64,000 nucleotides of DNA, taken from positions 72,708,245 through 72,772,244 of the forward strand of contig OZ018320.1 of assembly GCA_963969495.1 (NCBI GenBank), written 5' to 3'. Under the pieces are notes generated by a model that searched no databases, had not been told where the DNA came from, and saw only the letters and a program-made list of their open reading frames with translations. Below are positions 12,269 to 23,306 of the stretch, piece after piece. Both the position numbers and the translations under genes were made by a program. This stretch comes from Ceratothoa steindachneri. Taxonomy: Eukaryota > Arthropoda > Malacostraca > Isopoda > Cymothoidae. Every line of letters begins with the position of its first letter. Positions within the stretch are counted from its first letter, which is position 1.

Positions 12269-13206
12269 AAAAAAGTAGAGTAGCGTATGTGTAGCTATAG
12301 AGATAAAACCACAGTACTAGGATTAATTTTCTCTGCGAAACCACGTTTCGACGGAAACATCCGCCATCGTCAGTTGCTGGTGGACAAGTGAAATACAGAA
12401 GTTGCTTAACGTATAAACACACAAATCAGTGGGGCTAAGGTAGATGATGCGAGAATGCAGCGGCATTTTTGAGAAGCGGAAGTATGAATTTCTTCCTTAT
12501 TAAGGTATTAGTATTAAATTGGCCTTTGGAAGTATTAAAGGTTGGGATTTATTTTATAAGTGCTGATTTAATTAAGAGGTTGATGCAAATAATTGTGAGA
12601 CTTATAAACTATTTTAGCGTTATCAATATCAATTTGATGATTTTCATTGAACATATGTAGAAATAAACTCGAGGAGAGGGCACCACGTCGCATATCGCAT
12701 TTATGTTCATTCATTCTCTTGGAAAATCTGCTGCTTTCACCGATATATACTTCATTACATGATTTGCAGGGAATAAAATAAACTCTCTGTTCTTTATCGA
12801 TCGATCTATTTTTGGATAAGCTATTTCTGATCGTATTCTCGTACTGAAAGGCAACATTGATTTTGTTGGTCCGTGCCAACTTTTTGAAATTCATTAACTG
12901 GGTGGAGTATGGGAAGGTAACATAATATTTGTCACGTATGTTTTCCTTATAATTAGCTAGGGGGTAATAGATGGTTCTGGCTTTATAGTGACACTTTTCT
13001 ATGAACCAAAGGGGATATTGCAGCTCAATGAATGTTTGGATGATTGTATTAATTTCGTCTTGCAAGAAACAAAGATCACAAATGCGATATGCTCTTAGGA
13101 ACATGAAAGAAACTACAGACCTTTTAACGGATACATCGTGACACGAGAAATAATGAATATAAGCATTATAATTAGTTGGTTTCCGGTAGACAGAAATATG
13201 AAACAA
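12266..13206 (-). pseudogene. Penelope-like element: RT C-terminus and GIY-YIG endonuclease
   Basis: A 212-residue open frame (12568-13206) starts in the RT C-terminus, with SVYRKPTNYNAYIHYFSCHD then KRSVVSFMFLRAYRICD. It continues into a GIY-YIG domain: RVYFIPCKSCNEVYIGESS followed by RMNEHKCDMRRG. This RT-GIY-YIG fusion defines endonuclease-bearing PLEs. The catalytic RT core upstream is missing. The 3' tail to 12266 contains CTGACGATGGCGGATG and GTCGAAACG, a usual PLE terminus, and ends on (TA)n. The coding part is intact apart from the truncation. Confidence 0.85.
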
Positions 13207-13379
13207 AGTTGTTAGTTGACCCTATCTTTTTTTTCTGAGAGAATATATTAGTATTATTGTGTGTATTTTGTGTAATATGCACTGTATAGTTTATTTTTTT
13301 GTTATATTATATTTTAATTAAAATAAAATGTTTATTTTTTATCTTAAAATATTGGTTTCTATTTGTATTAGTTAGAAAT

Positions 13380-13574
13380 GGTTTATTTAGGGTAAAAAAT
13401 TGAATCGCTTTTAAAAATATCGAATCGCATTTAAAAAAGTTAAACGAATCGGATAATCGCTAATCGGACTCAGAGATTTGTCCCCCGAATCGGATAATGG
13501 AATCGGACTTCACGAGCTGGCGAATTGGTAATCGCTAATCGGGCTTCAATTTTTTCGAATCGCGCGCACCTCTG
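13380..13574. mobile_element. End of a hAT-type element
   Basis: The minus strand from 13574 reads CAGAGGTGCGCGCGATTCG, a hAT-type terminus. Behind it are many GAATCGGATAATCG-like subterminal words, as in the MITE at 8201. The opposite end was not found. It joins the PLE at 13574 in mid-coding sequence, so it was probably inserted there. Confidence 0.5.
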
Positions 13575-15050
13575 ATGATTCCTTTATTGTTTTTAATAAT
13601 TTAGATCAAACCAACCAATTTTTCAATTTTATAAACTCGTTCCATCCCAACATTAAATTTACTATTGAATTAGAGAGTAACAATAAACTTTCTTTCCTAG
13701 ACTTCATTATAGAAAAAAAACGACAAACTAACTACTTCAATATATAGAAAGTCTACCTTTAGTTCTCATGGAATCAATATTTTCAAGCAATTGTGCCATG
13801 TCATACAAACTCGGCGCGGTAAAATCCCTAATATATAGAGGCTTCAATCTCTCCTCTACTTATTCTTAAATGCATAAAGAATTCTAAACTATCAAGTCTT
13901 ATTTTAAACAATTGTTTTCCCTTTCCTTTCGTTGATAAGTTGATCGATAATTTTGTGAACAAAATTTACTCTCCACCTTTTTTGACATATGATATTCCTA
14001 AAAAAAGAAAAAAAAACTTCGTTATTGCTGAAGTGGGACCCTTCAATAAATTATTCACTAGACAATGCAACAAGTTATTAAAAAAATGCTTTTTTCCTAC
14101 TAACGTCAAAATCACCTTTGTCTACTACCTTTCCATAGACAATTTCTTTTCCTCAAAAGACAAACTTCTTGAAATGAGCAGCCGTGTTGTTTATGTGTTT
14201 ATTTGTCCTTGTTGTTTGCAAGGAACCTATATTGGGAGTAAGGTTCGTTTATTGAAAGAGAGATTTTGTTCTCATATGGGATTGAGCCATCGCACTGGAA
14301 GAAATTTATTTAGGAAGGAGACTTCTGTTATTAGAAATCATGTAATATAATGTAAGACAGAATGTTCTACCGACATTTTTAAAATAATTGGCCGCAATAA
14401 TAATAAATATGATTTAAGAATTTTGTAATCCCTACTCATAAAGACCAAATCTCGTATACTTAACCTTGATAATACCGTTGTTCCACTTTCTCATTTCTTA
14501 ATTATAATTAACTCTGTCAACAACAAACCAATCAAAAACATATCTTTCTTTAAAACTATCCCGTTATAATTTCTTGATTTCATTTGAACTTTATCGGATA
14601 TCTACATTATACTTTAATAATTTAGTTTGTCTTGTTTTGGGGATACATTAGTGTTTTCATATGATAGATACTTTAAAACATTTTTTGTTTGTTTAATACT
14701 CTTCATTTAAATCCCTTAACTTGACTAATTTAATATTGCTAATTTTAATTTTTTTAACTTTTGTGAAATGTACGCTCGTCAGTTTTACCGTTTAGATCCT
14801 TTAATTTTGCATTCTTTTTATATTGCATTTGAATACGATCATAATATCTGTCTTTTTTATGACGTTTGTTTGTTCATAACTTTTAAGCCTTTATATTTTT
14901 ACTCTCTTAATCAATTTGAAATAAGTAGTTTTAATCTTTCTCGTTTAATGAAATTGCATTAATTTAGCCTTGATTACTTTTTTGTGCTGCTCCTTCCTGA
15001 GGAAAATATTTCAATATTTCTTTGTTTTCAAAAATTTTATAATATTTTCT
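13574..15050 (+). pseudogene. Penelope-like element: RT end and GIY-YIG endonuclease
   Basis: Coding similarity starts abruptly with DDSFIVFNNL, the RT catalytic box with both Asp present. It continues with FINSFHPNIKFTIELE, NNKLSFLDFII, and after stops a linker at 13940-14160. The GIY-YIG domain follows: VVYVFICPCCLQGTYIGSKV then LKERFCSHMGLSHRTG (open frame 13940-14350). The tail to about 15050 holds TTCCTGAGGAAAATATTTC. The RT N-terminal half is absent because a hAT end abuts at 13574. Several stops are present. Confidence 0.8.
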
Positions 15051-15193
15051 ACTTAATTTGGAGATTACCCCGAGAGAAGCCAAGCTGTCTAAGCTTGGGG
15101 TAGATGCCTGCTAGTTTGCGCGCCAGCCACACATTCTGATAGTTTTCGGTTGCATAAAGAAAGGATGTGGGCATTTCCGTTTTCATATATATA

Positions 15194-16122
15194 CGATGGG
15201 CGGTCAATAAGTTTTGCAAATCGGTAGGGCAAAACAGAGGAAGGGGGATGGCTGTTTGTGGGGGTGTTAGGACAAGTTATGACCAGTCAGGACCTGCAGC
15301 CGCACGCTCCTGCATCGTCTATTTAAGAAGCAGTAGCTGATCGCAGATCGTCAGTTACAAATTTTTCAACAATGGAGAAGGTTGAGCACCGCGCAGTGAT
15401 CAAATTTTTGACCAAGGAAGGCAAGAAAGCAAAAGAGATCCATGAACGCATGGTTGCAGTATACACCGACACTGCCCCTTCCTATGCAACCATTTCTCAC
15501 TGGAATAGGGAGTTCCGCCATGGTCGTGAGTCCCTCGAAGATGACCCCATCCAGGACGCCCGTAAGACGTGACCAACGAGTACAATGTGGCCCGTGTGGA
15601 GAGGATGATCTTCGAAAATCGACGGGTGAAGGTCGAAGAAATCGAGCGAGAACTTGAATATCACCTGGAAGTGTTATGAACATCATCCACGACAATTTGG
15701 CCATGACCAAGTTCTCTTCCCGTTGGGTCTCTAGAAACCTCACGCCACATGATCGACTTCAACGTCGTCAAAGTCCACAAGGCCAGAGTTGCACAAGCTG
15801 CCCTTCGCGAGTGCGGATTCGAGGAGCTCAACCATCCCCCCTACGGTCCAGATCTGGCCCCTAGCGACTACTTTTTATTCCGCCAGCTCAAGGCTGCACT
15901 GCGTGGACGCCGGTTTGGGGACGATAAAGATGTCCATCTCGCCGTCCAGGAGTGATTCGAACAGCAGTCGGAAGATTTCTGGTTTTCGGGAATTCGAAGC
16001 CTCAGGGACAAGTAGTGCAAGTGCATTTAAGTCGAGGGTAGTTATATTGAAAAATAATAAAACACTTTTCCTCATATCTCGTTTCCTTATATCCGAATTG
16101 CAAAACTTATTGACCGCCCCTC

Positions 16123-16123
<1 letters not shown>
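15194..16123 (+). mobile_element. Non-autonomous mariner copy A (internal deletion)
   Basis: TIRs of about 26 bp bound the element: left CGATGGGCGGTCAATAAG, right reverse complement CGAGGGGCGGTCAATAAG, both going on TTTTGCAA. TA dinucleotides flank at 15192-15193 and 16124-16125, as expected for mariner. The length is 930 bp, shorter than a full element of roughly 1.3 kb, because the middle of the transposase gene is deleted. A second copy with the same deletion is at 24954-25885 (-). Confidence 0.9.
15372..16032 (+). pseudogene. Deleted mariner transposase (copy A)
   Basis: The N-terminus reads MEKVEHRAVIKFLTKEGKKA and EIHERMVAVYTDTAPSYATI, a mariner-type HTH region. It is followed by frame breaks near 15555 and 15655. 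Around 15755-15780 the sequence jumps from TPHDRL directly to VHKARVAQAALRECG. The first catalytic Asp region and most of the second are therefore deleted. The C-terminal part keeps HPPYGPDLAPSDYFLF with the third Asp, then RSLRDK. It cannot encode an active enzyme. Confidence 0.85.

Positions 16124-16196
<73 letters not shown>
16124..16196. repeat. (TA)n microsatellite
   Basis: Starts at the TA target site on the right of mariner copy A. Confidence 0.95.
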
Positions 16197-16198
<2 letters not shown>

Positions 16199-17144
16199 GT
16201 GCTTGTGTGTTTGGCACTCTGATGACGTCATGACTTGGTTCTCGCTTACGGACAGCATTGATGTTATTTCAATTACTTTAATAATTGATAATTAAAATTA
16301 TATTATAATTACCAATATAATTAAAATTACAGTTGGGATGCGAGGGCGTCTAAAAGGTCAAAAGAATGACCGTCTTGTTAAATTTAGCTCTTAAGTCTGT
16401 TCATATCCTGTTAATTGTCTGATAAGTACGTGGTTACTTTCGTGTACATCACGAAAAATGCACACGACTATTTCGTAAATCCTTAGTGAAATATTACAAT
16501 TGCTACTCTCCTCCACAGAATATATCTGTGGGCGGAGGGTTATGTAGCTTGGAGTAGTGGTGCTTGAAACCTTCATTCTTCTTGCCTCCACTATGCTTTA
16601 TTTCCTTTTTTTATTGTATTTCATTTGATTCACTTCTACTGAGGGCTTTGCCTCTCTTAGTGGCGAGTCATTCGCATATAATAATCGGCTGCACTTCTCC
16701 TCTCATGCTATTCAATCCCTTGAATTTCGGTGTTGTTGGAGCAAACCCTCGACTCCTTGTAGATTAATTCAGAATTCATGTCTCTTCGGGTTTATCTTGA
16801 AAAGGATTAGGGCTGACTTTTTTCGCCATCTTGCTCAGTATGCAACGGGAGTTGGTGTTGGATGGTCACTTTTGCCCGCAAGCTCCCATCCAGAGGTCGG
16901 TCGTTGGATTTGCAGTCACCTCGGCAAAATCTCAACTCCGACGACCCTTGTGAATTGAATAGTGTTCGTGGGTTACTTCTTTTATTAATTTATTTCTCAA
17001 GGGATATTATTATCGATAAATAATTCGAAGAAACTATAAAAATGGGGTATAAAGAAAATACATCTTAGTAAAAAATTGAGCCTTTTTTAACTGTTGATTG
17101 TGTTTTATCCTGTGTTGAAAACTGCGGTTATTATTTTGGGACCT
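16197..17144. other. Unassigned
   Basis: No recognised coding motif. A short inverted repeat (CCACAGA...TCTGTGG) lies at 16513-16531. An open frame at 16564-16767 is unrecognised. Confidence 0.3.
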
Positions 17145-18632
17145 AAGTTGGTGCTGGTATAGTATGCGATCTACATGCCAGTGTGACCTACATCAACTTT
17201 AATCTAGACTAGCGTGTGATATACATTCAATTTTTTTTATAAATGTGCATTTTTAATTAGAGGAGTGAGTTAAACATTAAAACATAATATTAAAAATAGT
17301 ATTAATCATCATCATCACTAACTCTATAATTTAAGAAGGGGATTTTTTTGAGTATTTGAATAATAATTTCATCTTAGTTTGGTTATGACTTATGTTTTTT
17401 TTATCAAAGTTATTTCTAATAATTCTTTTATAATATAAAACAAAATGGTGAATTTCAGAAATAAATATAAGAATCGAAATTTTGTGAATTTTTTACAACC
17501 CAAATGGTGAAGTTAAGAGAATTGATTTTTATATATCTTCTTCTATAACTATATTTTAGCAACGTGATATTTTGAAAGGGGGGAAATTTAGTTTAGAGTT
17601 CTTTTTTAAATTTATTATAATTGGCGAAGTTCAGAAAAATTATAAAAATTATAACCAGCCATTGCCTGGTTATAATATTAAAAATATAGACTAGCTTGCG
17701 ATCTACATTCAAAATTTTTGTTGTAAATGTGTAATTCTAATTAGAGGAGTGAGTTAAACAGTAAAAGATAATATTAAAATGTATAAAAATCCATCGATGA
17801 GGGAAAATACGAAGAAAAAATACTAAATTGATTTTTATTTTATACTAAAACACCAGGCAATGGTTTCACCACTCCCCCCCCCCCCCCCATTAAAATTTAC
17901 AATCTAAAAAAAAGAAACCATGGTTAAATTTTTATTAATTTTCTGAACTTCGCCAATTATAATAATTTTAAAAAGGAACTCTAAACTAAATTGTTTCCCT
18001 TTCAAAATATCACGTTGCTAAAATATAGTTATAGAAGAAGATATATAAAAATCAATTCTCTGAACTTCACCATTTGGGTTGTAAAAAATTCACAAAATTT
18101 CGATTCTTATATTTATTTCTGAACTTCACCATTTTGTTTTATGATATTAAAAAAGAATTATTAGAAATAATTTTGATAAAAAAAACATAAGTCATAACCA
18201 AACTAAGATGAAATTATTATTCAAATACTAAAAAAAATCACCTTCTTAAATTATAGATTTAGTGAAGTGATGATGATGATGATAACTATCTGTATACAAA
18301 AGAATATTATCATTTAAAAATGAAATGTAGATAATAAGTTATATATTGTGATTTTTTACTCTTAAAATGATAAAAAATAAAAAATTGTAATCTTTTATGT
18401 CGGTGATAATCTATCGTCTGTAGCTCCGCCATTAGGTGCGTCTATTCAGGATTTTTTTATTTAGTTCTTTTGGGCTCAAGACTAAAAGTGTATAAACTAT
18501 AAAAGCTGCTTTGTTTATTATACTAAACCAACCGGAAGTAAAGGTAAATATTATGAATTTTTAATGTAGATCACAAGCTATACCAGAACCATACATGTAG
18601 ATCACATACTATTCCGGCACCCATAAGTTTAT
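17145..18632. repeat. 1.5-kb foldback element with long inverted arms
   Basis: The outer ends match in inverse orientation: left GGTGCTGGTATAGTATGCGA, right reverse complement GGTGCCGGAATAGTATGTGA. The main arms, about 17305-17668 and 17850-18285, are reverse complements of each other over about 360 bp with few differences by eye. The word TAG.NTG.GATCTACAT occurs about five times near the ends and at 17690. A 95-bp direct repeat (17203-17293 and 17687-17782, both containing TTAGAGGAGTGAGTTAAACA) places an outer segment again inside the loop. A C15 tract sits at 17874-17888. There is no coding capacity. It is probably a non-autonomous DNA transposon of unknown superfamily. Confidence 0.7.
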
Positions 18633-18836
18633 CCATTATCATTAATTACACGTATTTGCTTTAGTTGAAGGTGTAAAATTTCGCTCGGGGATTTTTAAGT
18701 GGTTCAGACGACGAAACAGATGTGAATTTTAGACGCTTACTCTCGAAATGACTCTTTTTATGATACATCTAAGCATCGCTTTTATCCTTATAAAGTTCGG
18801 TAAGTGCACCATTAGATTATACATTATACTTATATT

Positions 18837-18837
<1 letters not shown>

Positions 18838-18904
<67 letters not shown>
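18838..18904. repeat. (TA)n microsatellite
   Basis: TA tract next to a pyrimidine/purine-biased stretch that looks like a LINE 3' end. Confidence 0.95.
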
Positions 18905-18907
<3 letters not shown>

Positions 18908-19215
18908 CGTTGTCGTGGTTATAGCTGTCCTTCGGATACGAAGATGACTCAAGTTTCACTCGATGAAAATGGAGAGGAATTTATGGGTATGATGATAAAG
19001 GGTTAATGAAGGGATTAGTGTGTGAAGGGGTTGATTGAATGAAAGAGAGAGTGAGAGAGATGAGAAAAAGAAAAAGATGAAAGATGAGTGAAGCTATGCT
19101 TGCGCAGTGAGTGGATTAATGTGGAGAAGGGCTTGCGATGGGCCTATCCCCACAGCTTAGCCTCACACAGAATTGATGGTGGCAAGAGTTAATCAGTGTG
19201 ATCACAATAATTGTT
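18905..19215 (-). other. Possible LINE 3' UTR
   Basis: On the minus strand a GC-bearing segment (GAGGCTAAGCTGTGG) is followed by a pyrimidine-rich tail and then CTTCGTATCCGAAG before the (TA)n tract. The composition and order resemble the LINE-A 3' UTR at 61391-61720, but the match is weak. Confidence 0.25.
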
Positions 19216-19259
19216 TCCGTTCTTAATTTCGTATTACAGAGTCATATTAGAGCTTTATA

Positions 19260-20100
19260 AATGAAATAACAGGCATACGAAAGAGAACATTTTCAAGTTT
19301 CATTATTTTCAACATGTGTTCTGTGACGTCCCTGCACATCCTTATATTTCGCACAACGGGAAAGGAAGTTATTTATGACATTTTCCAAAACGCTGCATTC
19401 AATGGACTGTTCACTCTCTACCACCGCTTGCTTTACTTCTTCACTAGATATTGGCTCTTGCCTGAATACTTTGTCGTTGAAAAATCACCCGAGTAAAGGT
19501 CCATAGGTGATAGATCTAGAGACCTTGTGGGCCAGGGAATCTGCGAACGATGATAAATGATTCTTTGTTCAAAAAAATCTCCTTAAACATTTTAGTGATT
19601 GTCTGATTTTGTGGGTTGTTGTTCCGTCTTATTGAAACCATTTGTTAATGCAGTTTCTTATTCAAAAATAGTGTTCAGCATTTCTATATATCTTTTTTAA
19701 GTTACTAACAACGGCCTCTTTGTCCTTTAAAAAAATACATAAGGACCTTAAATCTTGTTGCTACTCAAACCACACTAAACAGTAACTTTTGGCGGATACA
19801 GATGTTCTTATAAGTGTACATTCGGTTTGTTTTGTGTCAACGCTGGTAATTCTCTCTGTTGATGATCCCATTGGAATATCTTTGGGATTCTTCAATGAAT
19901 ATTGTGCCACTTAATCTTTTCTGTTATTTTAATTATTGTTTGAATGCGTTCACAAAAGATCAAACGACGCTGCTAGTCTTGTTCGCTAAGCTGTTGCAAA
20001 CACATAATTTTGAATGACTTCATTCTCAAATCGAACGTGATTATTTTCCGAATGATCTCCCGTTTGATAGTCACCTCATAGATTTCTTGTTGTCCCTTTC
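19260..20100 (-). pseudogene. Decayed mariner-like transposase
   Basis: Minus-strand pieces in order: RKIITFDLRMKSFKIMCLQ and a QRRLIFCERIQ segment (N-terminal/linker), then a W-F-Q-stop-DGTTTHKIRQSLKCL segment near 19600-19645 (second catalytic Asp). PWPTRSLDLSPMDLY follows near 19500-19540 (third Asp), and the tail reads RNIRMCRDVTEH. The expected QQDG has its second Gln as a stop. Allowing for one frameshift, the two Asp are about 41 residues apart, like the DD41D element at 41491. No TIRs were found. Confidence 0.6.
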
Positions 20101-20391
20101 AGGCTGATTTGCGAACGAATCAATACTTAGTCTTAAGGAACATTAGGAAACTTACAGTAAATTAGTATAAAATCATCCCAAAGGCTAAAAAAAATCGAAA
20201 GCAGTTTTTTTTTACCCAAGCCTAGGTACCTGTATGCCATAGCCTAACCTAAGCTTTACATTTCACCGTACCTTACCGGGTGTATTTCTGTCCTATAAAT
20301 TATGTATTGTCATTCTGGATCTTTTCTCTTATTATGGCGCAATTTCGTCTCCTCAGCTAGATGAGTGAACGGCCGGTTACTCGAGTGAGTA

Positions 20392-21637
20392 GATCCTCAG
20401 ATAAATGTCTGATCTGCCCTGCTCATGCGCGGAATGGAGGGATGGGATTATTCTTATGTTATATTTATTTGGGTAGTTGGTGCGGCGAATAGGAGGAAAG
20501 TAAAAGAAAATAAAAGTTAAAAAAAGAAAAGTTAAATGTCGTAGAATGACCCCGACATATACGTCACTTCTACCCAATATTGTGGAAGCTTAAGGTCAAA
20601 CGGGTGACCTTGACTCAACTCGGATCACGAGAGATATGGGGGATAGAAGTGGGCGGGAGGACGAGTGCGAAGGATTTAAATTCAAAGAAGTGAGTGCAGT
20701 TGGCTGATATTAACTAATGAACGCTTGGCTATGAGGCTTATGAAAAGGTAGGGACAAAAATAAACTTTAATATATACACAGTTATACACAATAAATAGAC
20801 TAAATGAAATAGAGCCCGCTACTCAGAGCGGGCTCTATGGAGGGACAGGGGGCGGTCGAGAGGCGATACGAGCCTCTGTACATACACACACCGAGATGAC
20901 TGGCCGGATAGCCACAGATGATTTGTCTTAGCCTGGCTTGGGTTCTAGGCCTTAAGAAATGAAATGGGGGATCGGATGGTTATTCAAGGGAATCTAACCA
21001 CAGGCATTTAACCTCTAGTAGTAACACTAACTGGAGGGAGTATTCGTGCCAAACGAAATGTACCGAAACCAAGGATGGGCCAATTGACTTGGGTTCAGAT
21101 CCTTCGGTATAATTCTAGCCTTCGGCTCGTTAAGAAAAGGGAGCGCGATCGAGAATGATATGCTTCGTTGTTTAATGCAGGCCTATACTGTCGATTCCCT
21201 ATTGGAACCAACAGTATATAGGGACCAGCCGGATCCGTTACTGCCTCCGCCAAGGGTGTGTGTGTGGTGTGGGGGGGGAGGGAGATCCCTCCACGAATCA
21301 ACACGGCGCTTGAGGGATGGGAAATACTCCCGCGTGGGTTTCTTGATAACACCTTGGGAGACGACAGAAGCGCGCGTTTGAAATTCTAACCCCTCACTTA
21401 TCGCGGAAAGCAGTTCGATATTCTCACTGTTCTCACGGTCCTCCCTCAAGTGAACTGACCTCGAGCCTGACCTTGTGGTTTCGATGAGCCACATGACAGC
21501 AAGGAACCTTTATTCTCGACACTAAACATTATTTAGTAAAAAAAGTTAAGGAAATTAAAAAAAGTAAAAGCTAATAATTATTTAATTTATAAAACTTTAC
21601 AATGTATTTGTAAATTTGAGCAACTAAGTCTTTTCCT
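20392..21637. other. Non-coding part of the Merlin element, possibly with a nested insertion
   Basis: A hairpin GAGCCCGC-tactca-GAGCGGGCTC lies at about 20813-20837. The stretch 20580-21515 is GC-richer than its surroundings and could be an LTR-type insertion (minus strand begins TGTCGAGAATAAAGG and ends TTCCACA). The flanks show no target duplication, so this is unproven. Open frames at 21160-21494 show no known motif. Confidence 0.3.
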
Positions 21638-22465
21638 TTATTTCGTTGCCTCTATAAAAAATTGCAGATAGGAGTCGATAAGAGAACGAGCGGTTCCACG
21701 TTCTATTTTATTCCTCATCTTTGCCTTGGCCCAAATTGACTCTATTTGGTTTGTGTGGGTACTTGTTTCTGGATCTTTAAAGTTCTTCGAGTGGTTAACA
21801 GTCAAATGTTTATACTGCATCTCTAGCAAGGAATCAATTCCATTGTATGCACGCCACTTATCATAAATAATAGTCGTGCCAAGCAATACACACTCTTTAA
21901 TTATAAATAATAATAATGTTTTTGCCGATCTATTAGGAACTGCATACATGAAACACTCGCGCGTTTCCCTGCAAATCTCTCCGAAAACCCACTGCACTGA
22001 CAAAACCCTCCCGACATTATTTTTTCATCGTGAAAACAAGGATTCATCTATTTCTACTGTCAATCCATGTCCACCGATCCTTATAGGATTTGGGAGTAAA
22101 GAATTTGCGCACATTTCGCAGAGATAGTTCTTCCAGTCCCTAATAGCATTGCATGAAATTTTTAGTTGTTCTTTACAAAAAAAAACCCAAACAGTAGCTG
22201 TTAAGTTGTTGCACCATGCATGAACGAAAACGATGATTGTTTCCATAAGTATTTTTGACCCTCCTAACCAAGTATCGCTTCTCAATCCGGATTTGCTTTT
22301 ACACCCTTGTTTGTGCAGCGCCATACAGGTGGGTAATGGGACAACGAAAGTTTCATGCTGTTTATTTTTGAAAAATCTCTGCTGATAGACAATACCTCTT
22401 TCTTGCAAATACTTGACTGCTCTTTCGATATTTTGCACCTCCCTATCAAGTTCGTGTGTTGTCAT
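21638..22465 (-). pseudogene. ISXO2/IS1595-type transposase, one nonsense codon
   Basis: The frame of about 276 codons starts MTTHELDREVQNIERAVKYL. It has SDTWLGGSKILMETIIVFVH, then IRDWKNYLCEMC, GGHGLTVEIDESLFSR (first Asp), QWVFGEICRETRECF, GTTIIYDKWRAY (second Asp) and HLTVNHSKNFKDP, and ends at THTNQIESIWAKAK (Glu as third residue). The only break is an in-frame TGA at 22025-22027, right after DESLFSR. An Arg CGA codon turned TGA by a CpG-type transition is the simplest reading. The N-terminal Cys residues typical of the family are only partly present. It may therefore be a recent copy, or could use a readthrough product. Confidence 0.75.
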
Positions 22466-22657
22466 TTTTTAAGGGTGAAAACAATGCTTATGCTTCCAAA
22501 CAAACCAAAAGATATCGTATTACTCAAAATGTCACATGTTACTCACTCGAATAACAAACCGTTCAGCCATCTGGCCGAGGAGACGAAATTGCGTCATAAT
22601 AAGAGAAAAGATCCATCATTCTTAATTTAATGAGCTTTATGGTTGAGTTATCGGATC

Positions 22658-22707
22658 TTTTGAAGAATAGTGGTGCCATATGAGACGGGGACCACTATTC
22701 TTCAAAA
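22658..22707. repeat. Perfect 17-bp inverted repeat
   Basis: TTTTGAAGAATAGTGGT at 22658-22674 and its exact reverse complement at 22691-22707, spacer 16 nt. It lies 43 bp outside the Merlin right end. No gene context explains it. Confidence 0.85.
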
Positions 22708-22916
22708 TGATAAAAATGAGACCCCTATTGTTAGGTTAGGTTATACTTTTTAAGTGCTTGCTGAACCAAAACCAAACCTAACAATATCCTGGTAGGATAC
22801 ACTGGTATTACAATACAGGTAGACGAGCCATGCTTTTCACACAAATCAAAACATCACGGAGGGAAGATAAACCGAGGAGCAAGGTTTCGACAGATGAGAG
22901 ATTGTATTCTCTAACC

Positions 22917-23298
22917 CAGGGGTCTCCCAACTATGTCCCGCGGGCCAGATCCGGCCCACGAGGTCAGTTTATCCGGCAAATATTGATGATATCTTAAAAG
23001 CTAAACGCCAAGTTCACAAATCTCACAAACCTTTTTTTGATGCTTAGTTTGTGAGACTTGGATATGTGCGCACTGGGTGTGATAATACTATCTTATTGCT
23101 AACGACGCCTTTTTTGATAACTTTTTGGTAAATAAATATGTTTTTTGTCTTTATTTTTGTGTATTGGTAAATAAATATGTTGGTTGTCTTTATTTTTTGT
23201 GTATTCAATATATTGTATTAAACAAAATGGTTATGCGGCCCGCGCTCGTCATCCTCTCATTTATCTGGCCCACTGTGAAAAAAGTTTGGCGCCCCCTG
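22917..23298. mobile_element. hAT MITE with perfect 8-bp TSD
   Basis: The left end reads CAGGGGTCTCCCAACTATG; the right end, reversed, reads CAGGGGGCGCCAAACTTTTT. The target duplication CTCTAACC is identical on both sides (22909-22916 and 23299-23306). The interior has the GCGGGCCAGATCCGGCCC and GCGGCCCGCGCTC motifs common in hAT (Charlie-like) MITEs of many animals. It is 382 bp with no coding capacity. Confidence 0.9.
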
Positions 23299-23306
23299 CT
23301 CTAACC

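Larger units (their letters stand above)
20317..22614 (-). mobile_element. Merlin-type (IS1595-like) DNA transposon
   Basis: TIRs of about 75 bp bound the element: left 20317-20391 starting GGATCTTTTCTCTTATTATG, right 22540-22614 as its reverse complement, with about nine differences. The flanks GTCATTCT (20309-20316) and ATCATTCT (22615-22622) form an 8-bp target duplication with one mismatch, matching Merlin's 8-9 bp. The only transposase, on the minus strand, carries an ISXO2/IS1595-type DDE domain, the family to which Merlin belongs. About 1.2 kb between the left TIR and the gene is GC-richer and may be a nested insertion. Confidence 0.8.

Noticed and set aside
21183..21494. 103-codon minus frame inside the Merlin element
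   Set aside because: No recognised motif; composition follows the GC-richer insert.
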